From the NCBI RefSeq assembly GCF_022549775.1, contig NZ_JAKZGP010000031.1, forward strand, positions 1 through 55,040: 55,040 bases of DNA. Direction: 5' to 3'. Below, one piece after another: positions 1 through 8,751 of this stretch. Position 1 is the stretch's first letter, and every line of letters starts with the position of its first letter. Source of the stretch: Belliella filtrata. Its GTDB lineage: Bacteria > Bacteroidota > Bacteroidia > Cytophagales > Cyclobacteriaceae. Position numbers and translations under genes: made by a program. Below the pieces are notes generated by a model, which did not search any database, was not told where the DNA came from, and worked only from the letters and a program-made list of their open reading frames with translations.

Positions 1-87
1 CCCTTTTTTACTGTAAAGACGTTCTTTCAAACGTTCACTCATCTCAGGATCATTTAAAATATCCTCAATTCTCTTTTTCTTGTTCAT
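1..87 (-). CDS. N-terminal fragment of unidentified protein
   Basis: An open frame runs from an ATG at 87 off the left edge; 29 codons are visible. The peptide is highly charged (MNKKKRIEDIL at the start, then SERLKERLYSKK) and looks like a helical N-terminus. The next gene starts at 377 on the other strand, so this would be divergently transcribed from susC. I do not recognise the family; some transposase and DNA-binding proteins begin this way, but nothing visible decides it. Confidence 0.45.
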   Translation of the reverse strand, partial: MNKKKRIEDILNDPEMSERLKERLYSKKG

Positions 88-376
88 CTTTTGTAAAGTT
101 AGCAGACACACTTAAATGAACAGTCTCAATTTTTGACCTAATATATTTAGATAAATTTTAAAATATTTACATTTAAAATTAATTAATCACCATTTTTAAT
201 AGAATCTCAATTAACCATTATAGAATTAAAATCTATAAACATTTTAATTAACACAATTTTCCATTTGAACAATAATATAACCAAAATGACCACAATTTAT
301 ACCTAATATTAAAAATATGGTTTTAATTGAGACCTATTTTATCTAGTTTTTCTCAAAATTTTAACAATTAAGTAAT

Positions 377-3300
377 ATGAAGAAAACTTTACTATTATGT
401 TTCACTCTTCTCCTTTCACTGCAACTTGCCTATGCACAAGAAAGAGAAGTTACCGGAACAGTCACCTCTTCAGAAGATGGTGAGCCAATTCCGGGTGTAA
501 GTGTTGTCCTGAAAGGATCAACAAGAGGTGCCGTCACAGATATTGACGGGACATACGCAATCAATGTCATGGGAAGTAATGACATATTGCAATTTTCATT
601 TGTAGGTATGGGGGCTATTGAAGTCAATGTTGGAAACAGGACTGTCATCGATGTAGAATTAATGCCAGACGTACAATCATTAAATGAGGTTGTTGTAACG
701 GCTTTAGGGGTATCTAGAGATGAAAGGTCTTTGGGATATGCTATTCAGTCTGTTTCGGGCGACAAGCTTTCAAGCGTCAGAGAAACCAATGTAGTTGGTT
801 CATTAGCTGGTAAAATTGCTGGTGTTCAAGTAATTGGTGCTTCAGGAGCAGCCTTGGGAGGAACACAAAACATACGTCTAAGAGGCGTGAATTCACTAGG
901 AGGAGGTTCCCCTTTATTTGTTGTAGATGGTACACCAATTTCAAATCAAAGTTTTTCTCCAAACAATGACCAGCCTGGGAGAGACTATGGTAATCTGGCA
1001 GGTGATATTAACCCTGACGATATTGAAAGTGTCTCTGTCTTAAAAGGGCCAACTGCAGCTGCATTATATGGAAATAGAGCAGCCAATGGTGTGATTATAA
1101 TTACAACAAAAAAAGGAACCTCTAGAAAAGGAATAGGTGTAGACATTAATCAAAGTACCACTTTCGATAAAGTATATGTCTTACCTTCTTATCAAAATGA
1201 ATATGCGGGAGGTTATACTCAAGATCTATTAACCTTTAACTACAACCCTGCAATACACCCATCGTCTTGGGCTTCATTTGATGGACATCAGATGTTGAAT
1301 TATTCAGCTGATGAAAGTTGGGGACCAAGAATGGATGGAACTCCAGTGAGACATTGGGACTCTTGGTATCCAGGTGAATCATTTGGTGAATTGCGACCAC
1401 TAGTACCTCAGCCAAACAATGTAAGAGACTTTTTTGAAACTGGGGTCACCATGAATACTGGGGTAGCTTTTTCAGGAGGTAATGACGACTCTAATTTCAG
1501 ATTGTCATTAAACCACGTGGATCAAAAAGGGGTAATGCCTAATAGTAATATAATCAAAAACAATGTCAGCTTTAATGGAAATCAAAATTTAACAAAAAGA
1601 CTTTCTGCTGGTATAACCTTTAACTATACAGGCATACAAGGTGTTGGCCGTCCTGCATCTGGGTACACAGGAAGAAACCCTGCAAACTCATTTAATCAAT
1701 GGTTTCAAAGACAGATTGACATGGATGTGCTAAGACAATATAAAAATCCAGATGGCACATACAGAACATGGAATATTCGATCTCCTTTGGATACAAGACC
1801 ATTATACTGGGACAACCCTTTTTATGAATCATTTGAAAATGCTCCTTTGGATAAAAGGGACAGAATTTATGGAAACTTTAACCTAAGCTATAAAATCAAT
1901 GATTATTTAAAAGTAACAGGTTTCTTAAGAACAGACTTTTTCAATCAAAAAATTGAAGAAAGGGTAGCATCTGGAGGCTTAGATCTCGACTACTATGGTG
2001 TTCAGCAAATTGTAGGGAGAGAAGACAACTATGAATTCTTGATTCAATATGACAGAACATTTGGTGATTGGACTTTATCTGCTAATGGAGGAGGAAATAT
2101 CAGAAGAGATTTTTATGATAGAATGTTCCAAGGAACAGTTGGCGGTTTATCAGTACCTGATTTCTATAATATTGATGCTTCTATTGATCGTCCGACTAAT
2201 ACAAGTTTCAAAAGTTTTAAGACTGTCAGAAGTTTGTATGGTAGTGCTTCTTTAGGTTATCAAAACACACTATTCATAGATGCTACGCTAAGAAATGATT
2301 GGTCTTCTGCACTTCCTGTCCAAAACAACAGCTATTTGTACCCATCACTTTCAACAAGCTTTGTATTCAGTGAACTATTAAATAATACTGGAAGGGTATT
2401 TAGTTATGGTAAAGCAAGATTAAGTTATGCTCAAGTTGGATCTGATATCGGACCTTATGCTATAGCTGACATCTACACCGTAGGGGTACCTTATGGTTCT
2501 TTACCAAATCTTTCTGTACCGACCACTTATCCAAATCCAAACTTAAGACCTGCACTTTCTTCTGCATATGAAGCTGGTGTTGATTTGAGATTTTTCAATG
2601 GTAGGGTAAATTTGGATGTTACATATTACAGAAATGATAACAAAGATCAAATCATGACATTGACAGTCCCTGGTTCTAGTGGTTATACCGGAGCAATAGT
2701 AAACGCTGGACTAATTAGAAGCTGGGGAACAGAAGTAATGTTAGGTGCATCTTTGATTCAAAAAAGAAACTTCTCATGGGATGCTAACTTCAACATTGCA
2801 AGAAACAGAAACAAAGTTATTGAACTAGCTGAAGGTCTTGAAAACAGACAACTCCAAAGTGCATATTGGGGAATGACTCTAAATGCAAGAGTAGATCAAC
2901 CTTGGGGAACTTTGATTGGAACAGGCTTTACATATGATGATAGTGGGAGAAAAGTTATTAATGAAGATGGAAGTTTTGTAACACAACAAAACCAACTATT
3001 GGGAAGTGTATTACCTGATTTTACAGGTGGGTTATCAAATACTTTTAGATACAAAAATTGGGACATGACAGTCTTCCTAGAGTACCAATTGGGTGGTAGA
3101 TTCTATTCTGTATCTAAAATGTTTAGTGCATATTCAGGACTTTCTGCTGAAACTGTAGGTACCAATGATAGAGGGTTCCCTATCAGAGATGCAGTTGAAG
3201 ACGGTGGTGGTGTAAGAGTAGATGGCGTATTAGCCGATGGTACTCCTACTACGGTATATGTTGACCCTTACGACCACTTCTCTGGAATGTTTGCACTTCA

Positions 3301-3565
3301 TGAAAATTGGATTTATGATGCTACTTTCTTCAAATTAAGAGAATTAAGAATTGGATACACCTTACCAAAAAATCTAACAGATAAGACCCCATTCCATACC
3401 GCTAACGTTGGCATCATTGCCAGAAATCTTTGGTTGATCCATACAAAAATAGACGGGTTTGATCCTTCTGAGTTTGGATCAGGTGCTAATGGTTTTGCTT
3501 ATTTTGAAAGTGGTCAATTACCCGGTGTAAGATCAATTGGTTTCAACATCAGACTTGGACTATAA
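377..3565 (+). CDS. SusC/RagA-family TonB-linked outer membrane protein
   Basis: A 1062-residue TonB-dependent transporter of the SusC type, which forms the outer-membrane barrel of a glycan or peptide uptake complex. Residues 1-20 are a Sec signal peptide ending AYAQ. Residues about 24-100 are the carboxypeptidase-regulatory-like N-terminal extension (GTVTSSEDGEPIPGVSVVLK) typical of SusC. Then follow the SLNEVVVTALG segment, the plug domain (about 115-250, with GPTAAALYGNRAANGVIII) and a long aromatic-rich beta barrel ending in GFNIRLGL. Length matches the family. The susD gene follows within 12 bases, so they form one transcription unit that ends in the hairpin at 5021. The substrate cannot be read from the sequence, and no glycosidase or sensor gene is present here to suggest one. 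Confidence 0.96.
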   Translation: MKKTLLLCFTLLLSLQLAYAQEREVTGTVTSSEDGEPIPGVSVVLKGSTRGAVTDIDGTYAINVMGSNDILQFSFVGMGAIEVNVGNRTVIDVELMPDVQSLNEVVVTALGVSRDERSLGYAIQSVSGDKLSSVRETNVVGSLAGKIAGVQVIGASGAALGGTQNIRLRGVNSLGGGSPLFVVDGTPISNQSFSPNNDQPGRDYGNLAGDINPDDIESVSVLKGPTAAALYGNRAANGVIIITTKKGTSRKGIGVDINQSTTFDKVYVLPSYQNEYAGGYTQDLLTFNYNPAIHPSSWASFDGHQMLNYSADESWGPRMDGTPVRHWDSWYPGESFGELRPLVPQPNNVRDFFETGVTMNTGVAFSGGNDDSNFRLSLNHVDQKGVMPNSNIIKNNVSFNGNQNLTKRLSAGITFNYTGIQGVGRPASGYTGRNPANSFNQWFQRQIDMDVLRQYKNPDGTYRTWNIRSPLDTRPLYWDNPFYESFENAPLDKRDRIYGNFNLSYKINDYLKVTGFLRTDFFNQKIEERVASGGLDLDYYGVQQIVGREDNYEFLIQYDRTFGDWTLSANGGGNIRRDFYDRMFQGTVGGLSVPDFYNIDASIDRPTNTSFKSFKTVRSLYGSASLGYQNTLFIDATLRNDWSSALPVQNNSYLYPSLSTSFVFSELLNNTGRVFSYGKARLSYAQVGSDIGPYAIADIYTVGVPYGSLPNLSVPTTYPNPNLRPALSSAYEAGVDLRFFNGRVNLDVTYYRNDNKDQIMTLTVPGSSGYTGAIVNAGLIRSWGTEVMLGASLIQKRNFSWDANFNIARNRNKVIELAEGLENRQLQSAYWGMTLNARVDQPWGTLIGTGFTYDDSGRKVINEDGSFVTQQNQLLGSVLPDFTGGLSNTFRYKNWDMTVFLEYQLGGRFYSVSKMFSAYSGLSAETVGTNDRGFPIRDAVEDGGGVRVDGVLADGTPTTVYVDPYDHFSGMFALHENWIYDATFFKLRELRIGYTLPKNLTDKTPFHTANVGIIARNLWLIHTKIDGFDPSEFGSGANGFAYFESGQLPGVRSIGFNIRLGL

Positions 3566-3576
3566 TTTTGATAAAA

Positions 3577-5007
3577 ATGAAAAATATATATAATTTATTA
3601 ATCACATGCTTTACCGCATCTATGTTGTTTACATCATGTGGTGAATTTGGAGACCTCAATTTAGATCCAAATAGACCGTCAACACCCTTGACGTCTAGCC
3701 TTTTAACTGGTGCAGAAAGAAACGTTTCTTCACTAATAGGAGATGCTACTAGCACACTATATGTTCAACACCTATCAGAAAAACAGTACACAGAAGCTTC
3801 ACGCTATCAAACTATATATTTTGACTTTAATGGTTTCTATTCTGGTCCTTTGATGAATTTGCAAAGAATCATTGAATTAAATACGAATGAAGAAACAAGT
3901 GGTGATGTTTTGGCTGGAGGTAGTAACAATAATCAAATTGCTGTTGCACGAATATTGAGAGCTTTATTCTTTTCCGTACTAACAGACAGGTGGGGAGAAC
4001 TTCCTTATAGCCAAGCTTTGCAAGGTGCTGACAATTTTTCTCCAACTTATGACACACAAGAATTCATTTATAATGATTTGCTTAATGAATTAAAAGAAGC
4101 TGCTGCACAGATTGAGGTAGATCAACCTGGTGTTACTGGTGATTTCCTCATGAGCGGTAACATGGAAAACTGGAGAAGGTATGCAAATTCTTTAAGGTTG
4201 GTACTTGCCTTAAGGTTAAGTAACGTTGCTCCTTCAATAGCACAAACAAATATTCAAGAAGCATATGCTGGAGGTTTAATTACGGAGAATTTTATGTACC
4301 CGTATTTGGCTGATGCCAACAATCAAAATCCTTGGTTTGGTAGGTACTTAACTAGAGTTGACTATGCTATTAGTGATACAATGTTTGACTTTCTAGACCC
4401 ATTAAATGATCCTAGGCTACCAGTATTTGCTGATCCAGCAGCTGCTTCAGGCGCAATTAACCCAATGTCTTATGGGGTTTCTAATACTGTTGCCGGTTCA
4501 ATCACCAATGATGCTGTATCGTATTTAGGCATGGAATTTAGACAACAAAATTCACCTTTAGCTATTATGACTTTAGCTCAACTGGAGTTTTCACTTGCTG
4601 AAGCTGCTCACAGAGGATTTATAGCTGAATCTGCATCAGCACATTATCTAAATGGAATCGCTGAATCATTCACTCAATTTGGGGTTTTCAATACAAATGA
4701 TTACAACGCTTACATTGCACAACCTGAAGTTGCTTGGGATACTAATAGAGCCTTTGAATTGATTGGTAATCAAAAATGGGTTGCTTTATTCCTACAAGGA
4801 TTTGAAGCATGGTCTGAGTGGAGAAGGCTTGACTTCCCTTCTCTAAGTCCAGCTGTAGACGCTTTGAATCAAAGTAGACAAATCCCTAGAAGACAAGCAT
4901 ACCCTACCACTGAAAGAGACATCAACACAACAAACTATAACGAATCAGTTGCAAGACAAGGTGAAGACACTCTTGATACGAGGATTTGGTGGGATGTTAA
5001 CAATTAA
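3577..5007 (+). CDS. SusD/RagB-family outer membrane lipoprotein
   Basis: The surface lipoprotein partner of the upstream SusC; it caps the barrel and binds the nutrient. The N-terminus is a lipoprotein signal with lipobox LFTSC, followed by a flexible GEFGDLNLDPN segment. The conserved early DPN motif, the helical TPR-like region and the WSEWRRLDFP segment near residue 420 fit the SusD-like 2 branch. I chose the ATG at 3577 over an in-frame TTG at 3568, because the TTG would add only three residues before a good signal peptide. The gene ends just before a strong terminator. Confidence 0.94.
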   Translation: MKNIYNLLITCFTASMLFTSCGEFGDLNLDPNRPSTPLTSSLLTGAERNVSSLIGDATSTLYVQHLSEKQYTEASRYQTIYFDFNGFYSGPLMNLQRIIELNTNEETSGDVLAGGSNNNQIAVARILRALFFSVLTDRWGELPYSQALQGADNFSPTYDTQEFIYNDLLNELKEAAAQIEVDQPGVTGDFLMSGNMENWRRYANSLRLVLALRLSNVAPSIAQTNIQEAYAGGLITENFMYPYLADANNQNPWFGRYLTRVDYAISDTMFDFLDPLNDPRLPVFADPAAASGAINPMSYGVSNTVAGSITNDAVSYLGMEFRQQNSPLAIMTLAQLEFSLAEAAHRGFIAESASAHYLNGIAESFTQFGVFNTNDYNAYIAQPEVAWDTNRAFELIGNQKWVALFLQGFEAWSEWRRLDFPSLSPAVDALNQSRQIPRRQAYPTTERDINTTNYNESVARQGEDTLDTRIWWDVNN

Positions 5008-5020
5008 GTATTTAAAAAAA

Positions 5021-5047
5021 TGGTCTAGAGATTCTAGACCATTTTTT
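5021..5047 (+). terminator. Rho-independent terminator of susCD
   Basis: A perfect 9-bp stem (5021-5029 tggtctaga with 5033-5041 tctagacca), a 3-base loop and a T6 tract at 5042-5047 lie 14 bases after the susD stop. An A-run before the stem would also let it work on the minus strand. Confidence 0.92.
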
Positions 5048-5191
5048 ATTCTAAAAACAATTATTTTTATTCAGCATTATTTCATTCTTTTAACTCGCTA
5101 TTATACAGACCACAAAGCGCTTAAGTTTTCATGGAATAATTCTGACTAAAACGACATATTTTTCTAGAAATAAGACCAATCAATCATTATG

Positions 5192-5238
5192 TACCAACAA
5201 AAAAAGGAAACCCTTGCGAGTTTCCTTTTTCTGTTGGT
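5192..5238 (-). terminator. Terminator hairpin downstream of rplS
   Basis: A large hairpin lies just past the rplS stop: AAAAAGGAAAC pairs with GTTTCCTTTTT around an 8-base loop, and outer ACCAACA/TGTTGGT arms extend it. Read on the minus strand it ends the rpsP-rimM-trmD-rplS operon. Confidence 0.82.
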
Positions 5239-5250
5239 AATCTGAACTCA

Positions 5251-5622
5251 TTATGAGTCTTTTCTTACCCTGATCTTTTCTTTGATCCTCGCAGACTTTC
5301 CTTGACGACCTCTCAAGTAGAACAATCTCGCTCTTCTTACCTTACCTTCTCTCAACAATTCGATTTTCTCGATTGAAGGGGACAAGATTGGGAATATTCT
5401 TTCTACTCCGATTCCGTTAGATATTTTTCTTACAGTGAAAGTTTCACCATTGGAATTCACATTTTTCCTTTGGATTACAGTACCTTGGAACTGCTGGATA
5501 CGCTCTTTGTTACCTTCTTTGATCCTTACGTGAACATTGATTGTATCTCCTGCCTTGAAAGAAGGGTATGAAGCTCTTACTTCTTTATATTCCGCTTCTA
5601 CAAATTTAATTAGTTCGCTCAT
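5251..5622 (-). CDS. rplS: 50S ribosomal protein L19
   Basis: A 123-residue protein with the full L19 fold. It shows the [16 protein letters not shown] segment, the [10 protein letters not shown] core, the [17 protein letters not shown] signature, and the C-terminal [20 protein letters not shown] tail that contacts the 30S-50S interface. It is the last gene of the minus-strand operon rpsP-rimM-trmD-rplS, 100 bases after trmD, and is followed by its own hairpin terminator. This order is conserved across bacteria, which supports the call and the annotated start. Confidence 0.98.
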   Translation of the reverse strand: MSELIKFVEAEYKEVRASYPSFKAGDTINVHVRIKEGNKERIQQFQGTVIQRKNVNSNGETFTVRKISNGIGVERIFPILSPSIEKIELLREGKVRRARLFYLRGRQGKSARIKEKIRVRKDS

Positions 5623-5722
5623 AGCTTTATATTTTATGTGCTTGTAGCAACTACTCCTTAGAGTAATCTTCTATTGAATTCTTTATATTATCGCATTATG
5701 CTGTCATCGCCTTCCAAAGCTA

Positions 5723-6403
5723 CTACCCGTCAAGTAGATCAGGTCTTCTTTCTTTGGTTCGGCGAACCGATTGCTCAAACCTCCAATCTTCGATTTTGGC
5801 TTGATGCCCTGAGAGTAAGATGTCTGGAACTTCCATACCATCATAAGCTGCAGGTCTAGTATATACTGGTGGTGCCAATAATCCGTCTTGAAAGGAATCT
5901 GTCAAGGCAGAAGTCTCGTCATTGAGGACTCCTGGTATGAGCCTGATAATAGCATCTGCCAAAACAGCTGCTGCAAGCTCACCTCCCGACAAAACAAAAT
6001 CTCCAATACTAATTTCTTTGGTAATGAATTTTTGCCTTACCCTTTCGTCAACACCTTTGTAATGACCACAAAGCATGATCAAGTTACCCTTGAGTGACAA
6101 CTCATTGGCCATTACTTGATCAAATGTCACTCCATCTGGTGTGAGATAGATTACTTCATCATAAGCGCGCTCAGCCTGAAGTGATTCGATACACTTGGCT
6201 ATTGGCTCGATCATCATGACCATTCCAGCACCTCCACCAAAAGCGTAATCATCTACTTGCTTTTGCTTGCCTACAGCAAAGTCTCTTAGGTTGTGAATTT
6301 GAACTTTCGCAAGTCCTTTTTCCTCCGCTCTTTTGAGAATCGAGTGTGAAAATGGTCCCTCTAACAAACCTGGAACGACTGTAATGATGTCTATTCGCAT
6401 CAT
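5723..6403 (-). CDS. trmD: tRNA (guanine-N1)-methyltransferase
   Basis: TrmD uses S-adenosylmethionine to methylate G37 of tRNAs that read CUN, CCN and CGG, which prevents +1 frameshifting. The 226-residue protein has the SPOUT-fold knot motifs: [13 protein letters not shown] near residue 52, [12 protein letters not shown] near 111, and [15 protein letters not shown] near 131. It starts with [11 protein letters not shown] three bases after the rimM stop, so translation is probably coupled. The second Met (6400) is an equally possible start. Length is normal for the family. Confidence 0.98.
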   Translation of the reverse strand: MMRIDIITVVPGLLEGPFSHSILKRAEEKGLAKVQIHNLRDFAVGKQKQVDDYAFGGGAGMVMMIEPIAKCIESLQAERAYDEVIYLTPDGVTFDQVMANELSLKGNLIMLCGHYKGVDERVRQKFITKEISIGDFVLSGGELAAAVLADAIIRLIPGVLNDETSALTDSFQDGLLAPPVYTRPAAYDGMEVPDILLSGHQAKIEDWRFEQSVRRTKERRPDLLDG

Positions 6404-6406
6404 GGA

Positions 6407-6937
6407 TTAATCCTCCAAATATATTTCAAGAAAGCCTTCTGGGAGCAGACTGTAAACTTTTTTAGCAGTCTTATCGACCTTTTGAATGATACCATCCTGT
6501 ATGGGGATGAGTACTTCTTTTCCTTTATGGTCAACTCCTAGCAAATCCTGTGTCTGAAGATCATAGATAAAACTGACAGTGCCTATGACACCCAGCTTTT
6601 CATCTTCTACTTCATAACCTACCAATTCATGGAAATAGTATTGATCATCTCCTAATTCTTCCAATGCTGTAAGCGGCAAGTAAAGTTGAGACCCTACTAG
6701 CTTTTCTGCATCATCCATTGAGTCATATTCTTCAAATTTGGCCAAAACCTTTTGGCTTGGCTGAACTTCGAAATACTCAATAAAAAAGGGGACCAATCTA
6801 GACTTCTGCTCGATGAAAACGTGTTCTAAGCCTTCATATGCATCTGGATAATCCACGTCCAATACTACAGTAACTTCTCCATGAAGCCCATGAACCTTGG
6901 AAATATATCCCAACTGGAAACATTTATCTTTGTTCAT
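6407..6937 (-). CDS. rimM: 16S rRNA processing protein RimM
   Basis: RimM binds ribosomal protein S19 and helps 30S head assembly. The 176-residue protein opens with the KVHGLHGEV signature of its N-terminal barrel (about residues 8-90). The second, PRC-like barrel (about 95-172) has YYFHELVGYEV and the VLIPIQDGIIQKVD strand. It sits between rpsP and trmD in the conserved order, 14 bases after the rpsP stop. Nothing in it departs from the family. Confidence 0.97.
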   Translation of the reverse strand: MNKDKCFQLGYISKVHGLHGEVTVVLDVDYPDAYEGLEHVFIEQKSRLVPFFIEYFEVQPSQKVLAKFEEYDSMDDAEKLVGSQLYLPLTALEELGDDQYYFHELVGYEVEDEKLGVIGTVSFIYDLQTQDLLGVDHKGKEVLIPIQDGIIQKVDKTAKKVYSLLPEGFLEIYLED

Positions 6938-6951
6938 GGCTGTATTTGATT

Positions 6952-7512
6952 TTATGCTTGAGTCTCTTCGCCTTCTGCAGAGCCTTCAGCAGCTTCACCT
7001 TCTGTAGCTGAACCTTCAGCTGCAGCAGCTTCCGCTTCAGCAGCAGCTTTAGCTTCTTCTTCTCTCGCTTTGATCGCATCAAGTCTTGCCTGATTCTTCG
7101 CAGTTTCAGCATCAAATGCTTTCTGACGAGCTTCAGCTTTCGCTTGAGTCAATTTATCTACTTTTCCAGATATCACTTGGTCTTTTGATGCTTTCCAAGC
7201 TTCATATTTCTGATCAGCTACTTCTTGTGTAATAGCTCCTTTCAACACACCAATCTGAAGGTGCTTCTGAAGCAAAATACCTCTGTAAGAAAGCATAGCT
7301 TTCACAGTGTCTGTAGGCTGAGCACCATTCAACAACCACTGAAGCGCACGCTCATTGTTGATGTTGATAGATGCGGGGTCAGTGTTCGGGTTGTATGTAC
7401 CCAATTTTTCGATAAAGCGTCCATCACGTGGAGCTCTAGCATCAGCTACTACTACGTCATAGATGGCTAATCTTTTTCTACCTCTACGCGCTAATCTGAT
7501 TTTAACTGCCAT
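6952..7512 (-). CDS. rpsP: 30S ribosomal protein S16 with acidic tail
   Basis: The first 80 residues are canonical S16 ([13 protein letters not shown], then [13 protein letters not shown] and [17 protein letters not shown]). The protein is 186 residues, about twice the E. coli length, because of a long Lys/Ala-rich coiled region (about 105-155) and a Glu/Ala/Gly-rich acidic tail. Bacteroidota S16 proteins often carry such an extension. It is the first gene of the ribosomal/tRNA-modification operon and has a well-formed promoter about 50 bases upstream. Confidence 0.97.
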   Translation of the reverse strand: MAVKIRLARRGRKRLAIYDVVVADARAPRDGRFIEKLGTYNPNTDPASININNERALQWLLNGAQPTDTVKAMLSYRGILLQKHLQIGVLKGAITQEVADQKYEAWKASKDQVISGKVDKLTQAKAEARQKAFDAETAKNQARLDAIKAREEEAKAAAEAEAAAAEGSATEGEAAEGSAEGEETQA

Positions 7513-7567
7513 ATTTTATTGATATTTAGTGTTTTGATGGATCCCGTCCATCGTGATTTTTGGACTG

Positions 7568-7600
7568 CAAAGATATGTCTTTTATCTTGAAACTCACAAG
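7568..7600 (-). promoter_or_regulatory. Bacteroidota-type promoter of rpsP operon
   Basis: On the minus strand TATCTTTG (7575-7568) matches the Bacteroidota -7 consensus TAnnTTTG exactly. A TTG at 7599-7597 sits 21 bases upstream as the -33 element. Transcription would start near 7561, leaving a leader of about 50 bases before rpsP. Confidence 0.65.
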
Positions 7601-7725
7601 TTGTCAGAAATTTATTTGCATTGATGACAAATTTTGATTTAAATTGGGGGTTGAAAGGCATTAAAATACCTTTATATCAAGGTTTTCAAGTAGTTGAATA
7701 AAAGTTATACACTCAAAAAAATTAT

Positions 7726-7797
7726 GGCTGCGTAGTTCAATGGATAGAACAAGCGTTTCCTAAACGCTAGATCTAGGTTCGATTCCTAGCGCGGCTA
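7726..7797 (+). tRNA. tRNA-Arg (anticodon CCT)
   Basis: A complete cloverleaf. Acceptor GGCTGCG pairs with CGCGGCT (one G-T and one T-G wobble). The D stem is GTTC/GAAC, the anticodon stem AGCGT/ACGCT around loop TTCCTAA (anticodon CCT, codon AGG), and the T stem CTAGG/CCTAG around TTCGATT. The discriminator is A. CCA is not encoded, as is usual in this phylum. Its 3' 52 bases form part of the attachment site of the islands to the right, and the gene stays intact. Confidence 0.95.
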
Positions 7798-7800
7798 CTT
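7746..7800 (+). repeat. attL of element 1 (tRNA 3' end, 55-bp repeat)
   Basis: A 55-bp stretch running from the D arm through the tRNA 3' end plus three bases recurs without mismatch at 38572-38626. Such a duplication is the product of tyrosine-recombinase integration at a tRNA. The bases just outside differ (t before and a after here; a and t there), which sets the limits of the repeat. Confidence 0.93.
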
Positions 7801-7860
7801 AGTTGTTTTTCAGTGACTTAAGTGTAAAGTAATTTACTTTTCAACTATCAAAACACCAAC

Positions 7861-7884
7861 ATTGCAGTTGAAATTGCAGTTGAA
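7861..7884 (+). repeat. Putative arm-type sites, left end of element 1
   Basis: Two exact tandem copies of the 12-mer attgcagttgaa (7861-7872 and 7873-7884) lie 60 bases inside attL. The same TTGCAGT core, again 12 bases apart, lies just inside the right end at 38475 and 38487. Paired repeats at both ends of an element are what integrase N-terminal domains bind, so I infer arm-type sites. A 7-1-7 palindrome (AAAGTAA/TTACTTT) lies nearby at 7825-7839. Confidence 0.6.
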
Positions 7885-7998
7885 ATGGGAACTTTTGGCA
7901 TATAGTTATTGAAAAAAATTAAATACTCTTTAACTCTAAATCTTGATTTAGTAATATCTACTTGACTACTTAGGAGAAAAAGTCGATTCTTGGTTAAG

Positions 7999-8589
7999 TT
8001 AATCATAGTAAAACTTTTTGTTATGATGTTTCTCGTGACACGGCTCACATAAAACTTCCAAATCTGACATCTTTTCATTTCCAAAGTTTTCGTAAGTTTT
8101 ATGATGAACATGAAGGCCTGATGATTGCATTACATGACATCTATTGCATGTGTTTTTAGCACGAGCTAACATTATAATTCTTTTATCTCGCCATTCAGGG
8201 CTAGAATAATAAGCGTCCCGTTCAGCCTTAAATATTATAGACTTTCTTGGTTTTCTTGTCCATTCCCATTTTGGGATAGCAGCCAACTCTGCTGCTTTTT
8301 TTGCTTCTATTTCAGCATTTTGTTTCAATTCAGTAATTTCATAACTTCTTCGCATATTCTGCAATATCACGTTCATTATCTCCTGATTTTTTTTTCTTTT
8401 TTCTCTATTAGCTTTTTCTTCAGGGGTCATTGCTGCTTCTCGTGCTGCTAGTTCTGCATCATATTCTTTTTGTGAATTTTTGATTATGTTGTCTAACCGG
8501 TCGTCGCTATAAGTCTTGAAGGCTTTTTCCAAAAATTTTATTACAAATACAATTGAAACTAAACCTATTATTGCTAAAAATGCTTCCAT
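7999..8589 (-). CDS. Membrane-anchored HNH endonuclease-like protein
   Basis: A 196-residue protein with three parts. Residues 2-20 are one hydrophobic membrane segment. About 30-115 are a charged helical region, likely coiled coil (EEKANREKRKKNQE). The C-terminus is an HNH nuclease domain with zinc ligands C148/C151 and C181/C184, the catalytic-type LHVHHKTY (His162-His163), and CHEKHH at 184-189. The YYSSPEWRDKR lead-in is typical of HNH domains. It sits between the element 1 integrase and attL, so it belongs to the mobile element. A nuclease tethered to the membrane is unusual; it could act on incoming DNA. The role is inferred. Confidence 0.75.
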   Translation of the reverse strand: MEAFLAIIGLVSIVFVIKFLEKAFKTYSDDRLDNIIKNSQKEYDAELAAREAAMTPEEKANREKRKKNQEIMNVILQNMRRSYEITELKQNAEIEAKKAAELAAIPKWEWTRKPRKSIIFKAERDAYYSSPEWRDKRIIMLARAKNTCNRCHVMQSSGLHVHHKTYENFGNEKMSDLEVLCEPCHEKHHNKKFYYD

Positions 8590-8751
8590 TTTTTTTTATG
8601 TCTTAATGTTTATAAAAATACAAAAGAAAAAATGGATTACAAACCTAGTTTTAACAACATGTATAGTGATGAATTTATCGTAAATCATTAAATTAGGGTA
8701 TTCCGATTTGTAAATTTTGATCATTCCTAGTTTAAATTAAAGGAAGGGCAA

